Counted from the first letter of the stretch, positions 14,963-24,330 are shown. The stretch: DNA of 64,000 nucleotides from Priestia iocasae (GCF_016909075.1 NZ_JAFBFC010000003.1:372001-436000); one strand, 5' to 3'. The notes: generated from the sequence alone by a model not told the origin. Numbers and translations: made by a program.

Positions 14963-16582
14963 CTAAAACGGTCGATGGATTGGAAGACTAATGGTAAAGG
15001 TGCTGCCGACTCCTTTTTCGCTTGCCACTAAAATCGTCCCTTTCATACTTTCAATAATTTGGTAGGAAACCATTAAGCCAATTCCTGTCCCTTTTTCTTT
15101 TAACGAATAAAACGGTGTGCCAAGTCGACTCTTTTCCTCCTTAGACATCCCAATCCCGGTATCTGTTATATGAATGTCAACTACGTCGCCTTTTGTTTCC
15201 ATGGATACTTTTAAAACCCCTCCTTCCTTCATTGATTCAATTCCATTTTTCATAATGTTTAATAATACTTGATTAAACTCATTCTTATTTCCTTTTATGT
15301 ATACCGTTCTTTTAACCTGTAAATCAATTATGATATTATTGTTTAATAGTGCATAAGATGATAGCAAATCAACTAAACTTGTTACACATTCTTTACAATT
15401 TAATACCTCTAACTGTTCCATACCTGGACGAGCCAAAGATAAATAATCATTAATAATTAGCTCTGCTCGATGCATTTCATCAATCATAAGCTGAATATAG
15501 CCTTTCTCTGAAGATGTTAAATGCTCTTTTCCATGGAATAATTGCAAGAATCCTTTTACAACCGTCATCGGGTTTCGAATTTCATGTGCAACCGAAGCAG
15601 CTAACTGCCCAATCGCATTCATTTTTTCAGCACGTTGAAACTCTTTTTGAAGCTTTGTTTTTTCCATAATGAGACCCATATCGTTAATTGCTTTTTCGAT
15701 TCCATTTGTTGATGGACTCCTCATTGCCTTCTCACCAAGTTCTTCAGTCGTTGCCGCGACTTGTTTAAATAAAACTTCAAGCTGTGTTGTCATTTCATTG
15801 AATTGCTTGTTAATCTCTCCAATCTCTGATTCATCTTCATGCTTAACTTTCATGCGTAAATTTCCATTGCTTACTTGCTTAATTCCAAAAAGCAATTCCC
15901 GCAGTGGGAACATTAATTTACGCAATCCCCAATCTTGGAAGAAAATAATAATACTAAACAAGAAAAGTAAGCCCATGACTAATGAGGTAACTAATTCTCT
16001 TTGATATGTACTGATAATACTTGCGTCCACATCTACAGCCAAAATGGCAATTACCTCTTGATCATGATTCATAATGGGGGTAAAGGCAGTAATCCATGTA
16101 CCAAATTCATTTTTATAAATAGATGTATATTCATCTTTTTTGGTTCTTGTTACTTTTTGAAATACTCTGTAAAATTCGGTATCAGAGGTATAATTGATGG
16201 ACGCCTTTTGCTTACTTAGTTCCTTATTGGTACTCACAATCATTTCAATTGTTTGATTTTTCTCTTTTTTCGCAGAAAAAATATGAGATTGCAAATAAGG
16301 GGGATGGGTGCCGTAGATTGTTGAAAGAGACTCAGCAAGACTTGCTTTATTTTTTTCTATCTCATTAAAATCCTCTTTTGTCGCAATTATTTGCTCAACA
16401 GATTGTGACTGCTTCCATATATCAGCAATGCTTAATGCATGATGAGAAAGCATTTCTTCTGTCATACTCTCTTGTACTTTATAGCTAATATACGCAGTCC
16501 CAATTCCAACAAGAATAACGATAAAAGTAGAAAACAATACAGTCTTATTGAAAATACTTAAATTGCGAATATATTTTCTCAT
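14963..16582 (-). CDS. Membrane sensor histidine kinase with HAMP domain
   Basis: The 539-aa protein has membrane helices at about residues 12-34 and 198-216 that enclose an extracytoplasmic sensor domain of about 160 residues. A HAMP linker (about 218-275, VSNGNLRMKVKHEDESEIG) follows, then HisKA with His333 in VAHEIRNPMTVVKGF and a HATPase domain with TDTGIGMS and GTGIGLMVSYQIIE. The HisKA/HATPase sequence closely resembles that of the cytoplasmic kinase 5 kb away. No response regulator is adjacent, so it is probably an orphan phosphorelay-type kinase. The ligand is unknown. Confidence 0.9.
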   Translation of the reverse strand: MRKYIRNLSIFNKTVLFSTFIVILVGIGTAYISYKVQESMTEEMLSHHALSIADIWKQSQSVEQIIATKEDFNEIEKNKASLAESLSTIYGTHPPYLQSHIFSAKKEKNQTIEMIVSTNKELSKQKASINYTSDTEFYRVFQKVTRTKKDEYTSIYKNEFGTWITAFTPIMNHDQEVIAILAVDVDASIISTYQRELVTSLVMGLLFLFSIIIFFQDWGLRKLMFPLRELLFGIKQVSNGNLRMKVKHEDESEIGEINKQFNEMTTQLEVLFKQVAATTEELGEKAMRSPSTNGIEKAINDMGLIMEKTKLQKEFQRAEKMNAIGQLAASVAHEIRNPMTVVKGFLQLFHGKEHLTSSEKGYIQLMIDEMHRAELIINDYLSLARPGMEQLEVLNCKECVTSLVDLLSSYALLNNNIIIDLQVKRTVYIKGNKNEFNQVLLNIMKNGIESMKEGGVLKVSMETKGDVVDIHITDTGIGMSKEEKSRLGTPFYSLKEKGTGIGLMVSYQIIESMKGTILVASEKGVGSTFTISLPIHRPF

Positions 16583-16687
16583 TGTAAATAACCTCGACTC
16601 AAAGAATGATGTGAAATACTTTTCATTATTATATCATAGGAAGTGCTTTATTTTTCAAATAATTTAGAAAATTATCCCACAAATAAA

Positions 16688-16728
16688 AGCGATATCAACA
16701 AGGAATTCGTTTCTTTGTTGATATCGCT
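16688..16728 (-). terminator. Terminator of the DegV gene
   Basis: A perfect 14-bp stem pairs AGCGATATCAACAA with TTGTTGATATCGCT. A T-rich tract follows on the minus strand. Confidence 0.88.
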
Positions 16729-16752
16729 CTTATTCAAACAGACCGTTAACGT

Positions 16753-17595
16753 CTATTCAGCAAAATACATAAAGCCAATTGCTCCAACACCAGTATGTGT
16801 CGCAATAATTGGTGTCGTATCTTCAATTTTATAAGAAGAATAATCGCTCACTTTTGCAATTGAGTCTTTGACTTTTGTAGCTAATTCAAGCCCATCAGCA
16901 TGAACAAGCCCAATTCCTTTTACGGTTTTACCTTTTATATCTTCTGCAAACTGATTCGTTAAAAACTTAACTACTTGAGAGTGACTACGTACTTTTGCTA
17001 CAGGTGTATATACACCATCTGCTAAAGATGCAATCGGTTTAATGTTTAAAATCGATCCAATAAGACCCTTACCTCGTCCAATACGCCCTCCTTTAATTAA
17101 GTTTTCAAGCGTATCAACGACAACAAATAGCGTCGTACCTTTACGAATTTCCTCTACTCTGTTCACAATTTCTTCTACACTCTTACCTTCTTTGGCCATT
17201 TTCGCTGCTTCAATAACTTGAAAAGAGAGCGCTTTTGATATGTACATTGAATCGATTACTGTAATATGTCCCTCTACCATTTCCGCTGCACTTTCAGCTG
17301 AACGCACTGTGCCACTCATTCCGCCTGTCATATGAATTGAAATCACATCATATCCTTCTTGAACAAGACGCTCATATACTTGAACAAATTGTCCAGCAGC
17401 AGGCTGTGAGCTTTTTGGCAGCTCTTTTGATTGCTTCATTTTCTCAATAAATTGTGTCGGCGTAATGTCCACTCGGTCTAGAAAAGTTTCATCATCAATG
17501 TAAATGGATAATGGCACAACTTCAATATCGTATTGATTCAATTCTTCTTGTGAAAGATCTAATGTAGAATCAGTTACAATTTTAATTTTTTTCAT
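16753..17595 (-). CDS. DegV/FakB-family fatty-acid-binding protein
   Basis: The 280-aa protein starts KIKIVTDSTLDL, the typical DegV opening, and has the lipid-carboxylate contact TGGMSGTVRSA near residue 88 and the C-terminal ATHTGVGAIGFMYF. In Firmicutes such proteins (FakB) bind fatty acids and present them to the kinase FakA, or act as lipid carriers. AGGGGTG precedes the ATG. It is monocistronic. Which fatty acid it prefers cannot be told. Confidence 0.92.
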   Translation of the reverse strand: MKKIKIVTDSTLDLSQEELNQYDIEVVPLSIYIDDETFLDRVDITPTQFIEKMKQSKELPKSSQPAAGQFVQVYERLVQEGYDVISIHMTGGMSGTVRSAESAAEMVEGHITVIDSMYISKALSFQVIEAAKMAKEGKSVEEIVNRVEEIRKGTTLFVVVDTLENLIKGGRIGRGKGLIGSILNIKPIASLADGVYTPVAKVRSHSQVVKFLTNQFAEDIKGKTVKGIGLVHADGLELATKVKDSIAKVSDYSSYKIEDTTPIIATHTGVGAIGFMYFAE

Positions 17596-17718
17596 AAATT
17601 CACCCCTAAAATAGCTCCTTCTTGCTATTATATCACCTCTATCTATTGAATTAAAAGTAACGTGTATCTATTTCCTTTTATCTAATACCCTACAGAAAAT
17701 TTCGTTTTTTCATTTCAT

Positions 17719-17780
17719 GCAAAATGGACCGTCAACTAACACCCTTCTGGTGAGGGAATTTGCATGACGGTCCATTTTGC
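17719..17780 (-). terminator. Hairpin with 16-bp arms carrying the ACCGTCA/TGACGGT core
   Basis: GCAAAATGGACCGTCA (17719-17734) pairs perfectly with TGACGGTCCATTTTGC (17765-17780). It is part of the ypmP 3' region. The core recurs in hairpins at 24331 and 25471. Confidence 0.8.
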
Positions 17781-17782
17781 TA

Positions 17783-17820
17783 GAGGGTATGAGGTTGTGT
17801 TCTCTCTTTTACATACCCTC
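17783..17820 (-). terminator. Second hairpin directly after ypmP
   Basis: GAGGGTATG pairs with CATACCCTC around a 20-nt loop. No T-run follows, so the neighbouring hairpin at 17719 probably completes termination. Confidence 0.55.
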
Positions 17821-17826
17821 TTTCTG

Positions 17827-18078
17827 TTAAGCGTTATGTTTTAATGCATCTTCTTTGAAAATGGCTTCGTAATCTTTCCATTTCAGTACGCGCTTTAAAT
17901 AATCTTTAAACGAGTATACATGTTTTGGCTCTGGTTCATGATAAATCTTATTAAGAAACACCTCAAAACGAAGTGATATCATAAACCTAAATGTGCTATC
18001 CTCCTCCAATACAGGAATTTGAATAATTTTCACTTTTTCCCCATTACCATGTTTGAATTCCAGGCTTTTTAATAGCAA
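17827..18078 (-). CDS. ypmP: YpmP, DUF2535 protein
   Basis: The 83-aa soluble protein starts from TTG behind AGAGGA. Its sequence (MLLKSLEFKHGNGEKVKII, then HVYSFKDYLKRVLKWKDY) matches the DUF2535/YpmP family in length and content. In B. subtilis ypmP lies next to ilvA as here. No function is known. Many aromatic and charged residues and no membrane segment are seen. Confidence 0.88.
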   Translation of the reverse strand: MLLKSLEFKHGNGEKVKIIQIPVLEEDSTFRFMISLRFEVFLNKIYHEPEPKHVYSFKDYLKRVLKWKDYEAIFKEDALKHNA

Positions 18079-18173
18079 GCTATCAATCCTCTTTTTACCC
18101 GTTTTTTCTATTATACTCCTTTACAAGCGCGAATAGTGTCTAAAGATGTTAAAACAACATAAAAAATTAACAA

Positions 18174-18225
18174 AATACCCTACTTCTTTTCATCCATAAA
18201 AACAATGAATAGAAGGCAGGGTATT
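18174..18225 (-). terminator. Terminator of ilvA
   Basis: AATACCCT and AGGGTATT form the base of a larger imperfect stem that also pairs CTTC with GAAG and TTCAT with ATGAA. T-rich sequence follows on the minus strand. Confidence 0.65.
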
Positions 18226-18246
18226 AAATAGATAGCATTCTTCTTT

Positions 18247-19518
18247 TTAGATAAGCAGACTGAATAAGTTACTTTCCTTGTTAACTTCTGTGTATGAAAA
18301 GCCTTTTTTATTCATGCGTTGAATTAATGGCTCATAATCTTCTTTATGTTTTAGTTCAATCCCCACTAAGGCAGGACCGTTTTCTTTGTTGTTTTTCTTT
18401 GTATATTCAAAACGTGAAATGTCATCTGTTGGCCCTAATACTTCATCTAAAAACTCACGGAGCGCACCAGCACGCTGAGGAAAATTCACAATAAAGTAAT
18501 GTTGAAGCCCTTCATAAATCATCGACTTTTCTTTAATTTCTTGCATACGCCCAATATCATTATTGCCGCCGCTAATAATACAAACAACTGTTTTCCCTTT
18601 AATTTGGTCTTTATAAGAGTCTAATGCAGCAATAGATAACGCTCCAGCTGGTTCAGCAACAATCGCATTTTCATTATAGAGAGATAAAATTGTTGTACAT
18701 ACTTTGCCTTCTGGTACAACAATGATATCATCTAGCAACTCTTGACTCACATCATACGAGATGTTTCCTACTCGCTTAACAGCCGCCCCGTCTACAAAAG
18801 GATCAATTTTCTCTAGACAAACCACTTCCCCTTTTTGAATCGATGTTTTCATACCTGGTGCTCCTAATGGCTCTACACCAATTAATTTTGTATGCGGAGA
18901 CACACTTTTTACATATGTGCCCACACCTGACACAAGGCCACCACCACCGATGCTTGCAAATACATAATCAATTTCTTCTTCACAATCATTAAATACTTCT
19001 ACGGCTACCGTTCCTTGACCGGCAATCACATCAACATCATCAAATGGATGGATAAATGTACGAGCTTCTTCCGTGCTACATTTAATCGCTTGCTCATATG
19101 AGTCATCAAACGTGTCACCTATTAAGATGATTTGCACATTTTCTTTTCCTAGAAATTGAACTTGGTTTATTTTTTGTCTTGGTGTTGTACTTGGCATAAA
19201 AATTTTCCCATCAATATTTAAATGCCGACATGCATACGCAACACCTTGTGCATGATTCCCTGCACTTGCACAGGCAATGCCGTTTTCTAATTGTTCTTGA
19301 GTCAATTTTTTGATTCGATTATACGCGCCACGAAGTTTAAAGGAACGAACCACTTGTAAATCTTCTCGTTTTAAATAGATGTTACATTCATAACGCTCTG
19401 ACAAAACATCGTTTCGTTGTAGTGGTGTATGTACAACAACATCTTTAATCATTTGATTCGCAATCATGATGTCTTCTAAATGTACGTGTTTTGTTCTGTT
19501 GTCTACTTGTTGTTTCAT
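18247..19518 (-). CDS. ilvA: Threonine dehydratase (biosynthetic)
   Basis: The protein (423 aa from the ATG at 19518) makes 2-oxobutanoate from threonine, the first step to isoleucine. The PLP lysine is in VRSFKLRGAYN, and the PLP-phosphate loop is GGGGLVSG. A C-terminal ACT-like regulatory domain starts at about residue 330 (YFIVNFPQRAGALREFL). It has one such domain, like B. subtilis IlvA (422 aa). A TTG six bases upstream is a weaker start because it sits too near the ribosome site. A CodY-like box overlaps the promoter. Confidence 0.96.
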   Translation of the reverse strand: MKQQVDNRTKHVHLEDIMIANQMIKDVVVHTPLQRNDVLSERYECNIYLKREDLQVVRSFKLRGAYNRIKKLTQEQLENGIACASAGNHAQGVAYACRHLNIDGKIFMPSTTPRQKINQVQFLGKENVQIILIGDTFDDSYEQAIKCSTEEARTFIHPFDDVDVIAGQGTVAVEVFNDCEEEIDYVFASIGGGGLVSGVGTYVKSVSPHTKLIGVEPLGAPGMKTSIQKGEVVCLEKIDPFVDGAAVKRVGNISYDVSQELLDDIIVVPEGKVCTTILSLYNENAIVAEPAGALSIAALDSYKDQIKGKTVVCIISGGNNDIGRMQEIKEKSMIYEGLQHYFIVNFPQRAGALREFLDEVLGPTDDISRFEYTKKNNKENGPALVGIELKHKEDYEPLIQRMNKKGFSYTEVNKESNLFSLLI

Positions 19519-19557
19519 AACCAACTTCCTTCCTGTGCTTCCTTTAGTAATTTGTAC

Positions 19558-19584
19558 ATTATATCACATAATTTTTAGAAAAAT
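19558..19584 (-). promoter_or_regulatory. ilvA promoter -10 with CodY-like box
   Basis: The box AATTTTTAGAAAAAT (19570-19584) differs from the CodY consensus AATTTTCWGAAAATT at two positions. It lies just upstream of a TATAAT -10 (19558-19563 on the minus strand), where it would block polymerase. CodY control of ilvA is known in B. subtilis. Confidence 0.65.
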
Positions 19585-19731
19585 CATTATTTTCCACTAA
19601 TAAATCTGTTAATTTTTTGGTTAGGTTGAAGGATGCTTAAAACGCTCCCAAGGCTCATTCATTTCACTTATCGGATAAACGAGAAGGAATCGTTACATAC
19701 TATAAAAAACAAGTAAAAAGAAGGTGAAGAC

Positions 19732-19977
19732 ATGGAATATTCATTACAAAGTTACGATGGAGCTTTTCCGTGTGAAGTCACAATTGATGAAGATAACGGA
19801 CGATTTATGTTGAGAAACGCTGACACAAGCGGACAAGTATTTAATAATATCGAAGATTTAATTCATTGGGTGGAAGACAATTGGCAAGCAGAACAATTTA
19901 CTCAACCAGATGAATACACTAACATGCTGTTGTCACTAAAGCGACATCTGGTGAATCGTCGTAATACATTCAATTAA
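19732..19977 (+). CDS. Small acidic protein of unknown function
   Basis: The 81-aa protein follows AAGAAGGTG at a good distance. It is acidic, soluble and has a predicted strand-rich first half (VTIDEDNGRFMLRN) and helical second half (IEDLIHWVEDNWQAEQF). I do not recognise a family. It is divergent from ilvA and followed by a hairpin. Good ribosome site and sensible codon use make it a likely real gene. Confidence 0.7.
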   Translation: MEYSLQSYDGAFPCEVTIDEDNGRFMLRNADTSGQVFNNIEDLIHWVEDNWQAEQFTQPDEYTNMLLSLKRHLVNRRNTFN

Positions 19978-19980
19978 AAA

Positions 19981-20023
19981 AGCTGAGCCGACATGGGGAA
20001 AGAACACCCATTTCGACTCAGCT
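19981..20023. terminator. Terminator hairpin between converging genes
   Basis: AGCTGAG and CTCAGCT close a stem continued by CGA/TCG and ATGGG/CCCAT pairs. A T6 run follows on the minus strand; the plus side has only AACTAAAT. Confidence 0.75.
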
Positions 20024-20095
20024 AACTAAATCAACAGATAGATAAGCAAAGGATGTTACATGAACATTTTTTCTATCCAATCGCTCTCTGTCTTA

Positions 20096-20815
20096 TTATT
20101 TATTTAATTTCTTTGCAATAACCTTCTGAATATGAGCAGCTAATTCTTTTGTGTCGGTCTTTTCTTCTTTTAAGTGAGACGTGATGGGCTCTAAGATACT
20201 TACTGTGACATTCGCACGCTTAAATCCAACTTTATTTTGTTCCATAATTTTATATGTACCTTCAATCGCTATTGGCACAATAGGTACATTTGCATCGATT
20301 GCCATACGCAATCCACCCGTCTTAAATTCTGCTACAGGACCACCTTTACTTCTCGTCCCTTCTGGAAAGATGACCATTGAGTGACCTTCTTTTAAAAGCG
20401 CCACACTTTCTTTGATTGATTGCAATGCTTGACGGCGATTTGATCGGTCTACAAACACACAGTTCATCACTTCCATCCACCTCGGAATGAATGGAATTTT
20501 TTTCACCTCTACTTTTGAAAAGAACCCAAAAGGTTTTTCAACAAAGCCTAATAAAACAGGTACATCAAAATTTCCTTGATGATTACTCACAAACAATACA
20601 GGGCCGTTAGGGATATGAGCATCTCCTTCTACCGTTATCGTTGACCCTGTAATACGAACTAAATTTCTTGCCCATCGCTTTGGCAGCTCATGTTGAATAC
20701 GATCACGTTCTTGAACAGCCATTGATATAGGCAGGTGCTTTACCTTCTTTAAAGTTGGTAAACTATAAATCAAGTAAGCAAAAAAGTAAATAAAAAAAGC
20801 AATCTTTCGAAACAT
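20096..20815 (-). CDS. plsC: 1-acyl-glycerol-3-phosphate acyltransferase (PlsC/YpkP-like)
   Basis: The 239-aa protein has an N-terminal membrane helix and the acyltransferase motifs NHQGNFD (HX4D, His79 and Asp84), FVDRSNR, FPEGTRSKGG and VPIVPIAIEG. It should add the second acyl chain to lysophosphatidate on the inner face of the membrane. The chosen ATG (20815) follows AGGAG; an upstream in-frame start lacks one. In B. subtilis the PlsC-like gene ypkP also lies beside dfrA and a thymidylate synthase gene. Confidence 0.9.
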   Translation of the reverse strand: MFRKIAFFIYFFAYLIYSLPTLKKVKHLPISMAVQERDRIQHELPKRWARNLVRITGSTITVEGDAHIPNGPVLFVSNHQGNFDVPVLLGFVEKPFGFFSKVEVKKIPFIPRWMEVMNCVFVDRSNRRQALQSIKESVALLKEGHSMVIFPEGTRSKGGPVAEFKTGGLRMAIDANVPIVPIAIEGTYKIMEQNKVGFKRANVTVSILEPITSHLKEEKTDTKELAAHIQKVIAKKLNK

Positions 20816-20910
20816 AATCTTTACACTCCTATTTTTACACTCATGCATAAACGGATAGCCCTCTCTTTTAAGAAAAGAGCTATCCGCTTATGAAAAATCA
20901 TCAAGCTACA

Positions 20911-21402
20911 TTATTTGTTTACTCGCTCATACATGGTGAAGTAATACGTATATGGATTTTTTTCATCCTTTGGACCTTGTTCTTTTGTCACTACTTTCCA
21001 TTCTGTTAAATCAATTTCTGGAAAATATGTATCGCCTTCAAATACCTCGTCAATATGTGTAAGGTAAAGGCGTGTTGCAAGCTGAAGCGTTTGCTCGTAT
21101 AGAGTTGCGCCCCCAATCACAAATAATTCATCATTTAACTCTCGATCAAGCTTTTCTAATTCATCCAATGAATGAACAACCGTTGTTCCTTCAGGCTGAT
21201 ATTGTTCTTGATGAGTAACAATGACATTTGTTCGACTTGGAAGTGGCTTTCCGATGGATTCAAACGTTTTTCTCCCCATCACTACAGTATGACCAGTCGT
21301 TACTCGTTTAAAGTGCTTTAAATCTTCAGGAAGACGCCACGGTAAGTCATTTTCCTTACCGATTAAGCGCTGCTTGTCCATCGCTGCAATCAGTGAAATC
21401 AT
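20911..21402 (-). CDS. dfrA: Dihydrofolate reductase
   Basis: The 163-aa enzyme reduces dihydrofolate to tetrahydrofolate with NADPH. Typical motifs are [15 protein letters not shown] at the start, the catalytic Asp27 in [21 protein letters not shown] and the C-terminal DTYFPEID. Its ATG overlaps the stop codon of the thymidylate synthase gene by 4 bp. That pairing makes sense because thymidylate synthase generates the dihydrofolate it reduces. Confidence 0.97.
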   Translation of the reverse strand: MISLIAAMDKQRLIGKENDLPWRLPEDLKHFKRVTTGHTVVMGRKTFESIGKPLPSRTNVIVTHQEQYQPEGTTVVHSLDELEKLDRELNDELFVIGGATLYEQTLQLATRLYLTHIDEVFEGDTYFPEIDLTEWKVVTKEQGPKDEKNPYTYYFTMYERVNK

Positions 21403-22202
21403 ACGCTGACAACTCCTTTAATATGTGGATGCGCTTCATAGTCAACTAATTCAAAGTCTTCATAGTTAAAGTCAAAAATTGATTTCACGTCTGGATTTAT
21501 TTTCATCTTCGGTAATGAATGAGGCTTACGTGATAATTGCAAGTTCACTTGCTCAAGATGATTTGTATAAATATGTGCATCTCCAAAAGTATGCACAAAC
21601 TCACCTGGCTCTAAATCACAAACCTGCGCAACCATCATTGTAAGCAATGCGTAAGAAGCAATATTAAACGGTACACCTAGGAAGATATCAGCCGAGCGTT
21701 GATACAATTGACACGATAACTTTCCATTTGCTACATAGAATTGAAATAAACAATGACATGGTGGCAACGCCATGTTATCAACATCTGCTACATTCCATGC
21801 ACTTACAATTAAACGTCTTGAATCAGGATTTTGTTTAATCTGGTTAATTAAGTTTGAAATCTGGTCAATCGTTTCACCATCTGAAGTAGGCCATGATCTC
21901 CATTGATGACCGTAAACAGGACCAAGCTCTCCGTTTTCATCTGCCCACTCATTCCAGATACGAACACCGTTTTCTTGTAGATATTTCACATTTGTATCGC
22001 CGTTTAAAAACCAAAGAAGTTCATGGATAATTGATTTCAAATGTAGCTTTTTTGTTGTAACGAGGGGAAAACCTTCTTGTAAATCAAAGCGCATTTGATA
22101 GCCAAATGTACTAATTGTTCCCGTTCCAGTGCGATCTTCCTTTTTCGTTCCATTCTTCAATACATGTTCACAAAGCTCAAGATATTGCTTCAAGTCCGAC
22201 AC
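21399..22202 (-). CDS. thyA: Thymidylate synthase (ThyA/ThyB type)
   Basis: The 267-aa enzyme methylates dUMP with methylene-tetrahydrofolate. The catalytic Cys149 lies in [12 protein letters not shown], the phosphate-binding Arg in DRTGTGT, and [10 protein letters not shown] and FHVHTFGD-type motifs follow. It resembles E. coli ThyA and B. subtilis ThyB rather than the flavin-dependent ThyX. The start is GTG behind AAAGGATG. It forms an operon with dfrA. Confidence 0.97.
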   Translation of the reverse strand: MSDLKQYLELCEHVLKNGTKKEDRTGTGTISTFGYQMRFDLQEGFPLVTTKKLHLKSIIHELLWFLNGDTNVKYLQENGVRIWNEWADENGELGPVYGHQWRSWPTSDGETIDQISNLINQIKQNPDSRRLIVSAWNVADVDNMALPPCHCLFQFYVANGKLSCQLYQRSADIFLGVPFNIASYALLTMMVAQVCDLEPGEFVHTFGDAHIYTNHLEQVNLQLSRKPHSLPKMKINPDVKSIFDFNYEDFELVDYEAHPHIKGVVSV

Positions 22203-22303
22203 ATCCTTTTAAAAAATTCCTCTTCTATTGTAGCATGTCATAAAAAAGAAGAGTAGCAAACGTTGTTTCTTCTGCTACCCTTCCTATTGCATTATGGCTT
22301 TGT

Positions 22304-23206
22304 TTAGTTAAACACAATTGTTCGATTCTCATGAACGATGACACGATCTTCTAAATGCCATTTTACCGCTCTTGCTAATACTGTGCGCTCAATTAACCGT
22401 CCAATCTTTTTCAAATCATCTGCACTGTCACGGTGGTTTACTCGTTCAATGTCTTGTTCAATAATAGGCCCTTCATCTAAATCATTCGTCACATAGTGAG
22501 AGGTTGCACCAATAAGCTTTACTCCACGCTTATAGGCACGCTCATACGGCCTTGCACCGATAAACGCTGGTAAAAATGAATGATGAATATTAATAATGCG
22601 ATTTGGATGTGCGGTAACAAAATCTGGTGTTAAAATTTGCATATAACGCGCAAGCACAATTAAGTCAATATCATAGTCTTCTAATAGCTGAAGCTGCTTC
22701 TCTTCCACTTCTTTTCGAATTTCCTTTGAAGCTGGAATGTAGTGAAACGGGATGCCCATTGATTCGACAATATCCTTTGCATCCTCATGGTTACTAATGA
22801 CAAGCGCGATATCTGTTGTAAAATCCCCGCTTTGCCACTCCCATAATAGCTCTAGCAAACAATGAAGTTCTTTTGAAACAAAGATGGCCGTTTTTTTCAC
22901 TTTATAAGCATATGTAAATTTCCAATCCATCGAAAATCTTTCAGCAATGGCAAGAAAGTCATGTTCTAACAATGCTTCTTTCTCGTTCAAGTTTTCACAT
23001 TCAAATTCAAAACGAATAAAGAAGGTCCCACCTTCTGGATTCGTTGAGTGCTGACTAGACTCAACGATATTCGCCCCTTTTTCATAAAGAAAATTAGAGA
23101 CGGCTGCTACAATCCCTGGTTGATCTGGACAACTAACGAGTAAACGTCCACGGTTTCGATTATTTTCCTGAAATGAACGAAGATGACCCTCAATACGTGT
23201 TTTCAT
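22304..23206 (-). CDS. purU: Formyltetrahydrofolate deformylase
   Basis: The 300-aa enzyme splits 10-formyl-tetrahydrofolate to formate and tetrahydrofolate. An N-terminal ACT domain (residues 20-95, VSCPDQPGIVAAVSNFL) precedes a formyltransferase-like domain with NIHHSFLPAFIGA (catalytic His) and the distal catalytic Asp in NDLDEGPIIEQ. Length equals the B. subtilis homologue. With fhs in this window it can set the formate/formyl-folate balance. GGGAG precedes the ATG. Confidence 0.95.
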   Translation of the reverse strand: MKTRIEGHLRSFQENNRNRGRLLVSCPDQPGIVAAVSNFLYEKGANIVESSQHSTNPEGGTFFIRFEFECENLNEKEALLEHDFLAIAERFSMDWKFTYAYKVKKTAIFVSKELHCLLELLWEWQSGDFTTDIALVISNHEDAKDIVESMGIPFHYIPASKEIRKEVEEKQLQLLEDYDIDLIVLARYMQILTPDFVTAHPNRIINIHHSFLPAFIGARPYERAYKRGVKLIGATSHYVTNDLDEGPIIEQDIERVNHRDSADDLKKIGRLIERTVLARAVKWHLEDRVIVHENRTIVFN

Positions 23207-23342
23207 GTTATTCTCCCTTACAACTTTATTTTCAGACTATTTACTCATTATAAGCATTCTTGTTTCGTTTTCAAAGGATTGTTTTAACTTTTATTCATTT
23301 CTATTACGTTCTGCCATTTTGCCAATTATGATTCTATAACGT

Positions 23343-23399
23343 ACTATCCCTTGCCCGTCTATTCATTCATCTTAACGAATGGGAGAGGCAAGGGATAGT
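23343..23399. repeat. Imperfect palindromic repeat, copy A
   Basis: The 57-bp element has near-perfect arms ACTATCCCTTGCC and GGCAAGGGATAGT and an inner TTCAT...GAATG. A related element of equal length lies at 63316-63373. No T-run follows the stem, so a simple terminator is unlikely. Confidence 0.7.
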
Positions 23400-23404
23400 A
23401 TTGA

Positions 23405-24172
23405 CTAGAAGGCGGTATTTTGTAGTCGGAATGAAAATAAATGTTTCTCTTGGTGCACAGGGTACACTTCTAAGATTTTTTCTAAATAACGTAACGTATG
23501 AGGTGCTAAGCTTTTTAGCTGCTTTTTTGTTAACTCATTTGCATAATACATCGCAAATACTTCCGCAAAGTACTCTTCTGGATAAAGCAGAAAATAGGAT
23601 TGATTCGGGAATAATTTATTCCGCTCATGTTGCCAATGTGTTAAAAATTCTTTGTTTCTTCTAATACCATTTAACACTTGTTGATCAATCGTGTGGCCGA
23701 GTTCATGTAGTTCTAAATTTACTGATCCATGTCCCTCTCCCTTATTACTATGTCCAACTTTTACATAAACGGTCGTTGAACCACCTGCGCCAGGAATGTC
23801 ATCCCATGTTGGGCCTTCATCACTATAACCTCTTGGTTTCACACCTTTTAAATGAGAAAATGCCGGCTCATCTGTTAATTTACCTGTAAAAAATTTAATT
23901 CGTATATGCTTTTTGTACATTTGTTCAAGTAAGTAAGGGTTAATAGCCGCAATTCTCTTCACCATGAGCATCGCATCATCTTTGTTATAATGTTTCTTCG
24001 GAAGGTAAATGATACGTTCAATATAATAGGAGACTTGCTTTCTCTCATAAGTTATTTCATTAGATAGGGATGTATCACGAAGGGCCACTGAATCTCGTTC
24101 AAAGGACGAGTACGTAATAACTGGGGAAATAAATAAGATAAGTAAAAAAAGAACAAAAATCCGCGTATTCAT
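23405..24172 (-). CDS. Secreted metalloprotease, anthrax lethal-factor/PPEP-like (M34-type)
   Basis: The 255-aa protein has an N-terminal signal peptide (hydrophobic residues 4-20) and then a mature domain with the zinc site HELGH (His156, Glu157, His160). A second signature, YPEEYFAEVFAMYY (about 197-210), supplies the third ligand Glu and the Tyr typical of the lethal-factor catalytic fold. The stretch WDDIPGAGGSTTVYVKVG also fits the ATLF domain. Relatives include the Pro-Pro endopeptidases that cut surface proteins. GGGGGAGG precedes the ATG. The substrate is unknown. It stands alone between purU and ypjP. Confidence 0.85.
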   Translation of the reverse strand: MNTRIFVLFLLILFISPVITYSSFERDSVALRDTSLSNEITYERKQVSYYIERIIYLPKKHYNKDDAMLMVKRIAAINPYLLEQMYKKHIRIKFFTGKLTDEPAFSHLKGVKPRGYSDEGPTWDDIPGAGGSTTVYVKVGHSNKGEGHGSVNLELHELGHTIDQQVLNGIRRNKEFLTHWQHERNKLFPNQSYFLLYPEEYFAEVFAMYYANELTKKQLKSLAPHTLRYLEKILEVYPVHQEKHLFSFRLQNTAF

Positions 24173-24330
24173 ATATGCCTCCCCCTTTCATTTCTACATA
24201 CATGAACACATCGACTCATATTCTTTTATCCTATCACATTACCTATCTATTTTGAGATGCAATATCTGCCACCTATACAAAGGACTATCGTAAACGTCCA
24301 ACAAACCATTTTCTGTTTCATACAAAAAGA

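Noticed and set aside
19519..19731. Possible T-box leader of ilvA
   Set aside because: The T-box core and terminator are missing; the region holds a promoter and a CodY-like box instead.
23343..23399. Calling the palindrome a transcription terminator of the metalloprotease gene
   Set aside because: No T-run follows the stem on the minus strand, and a similar element recurs at 63316.
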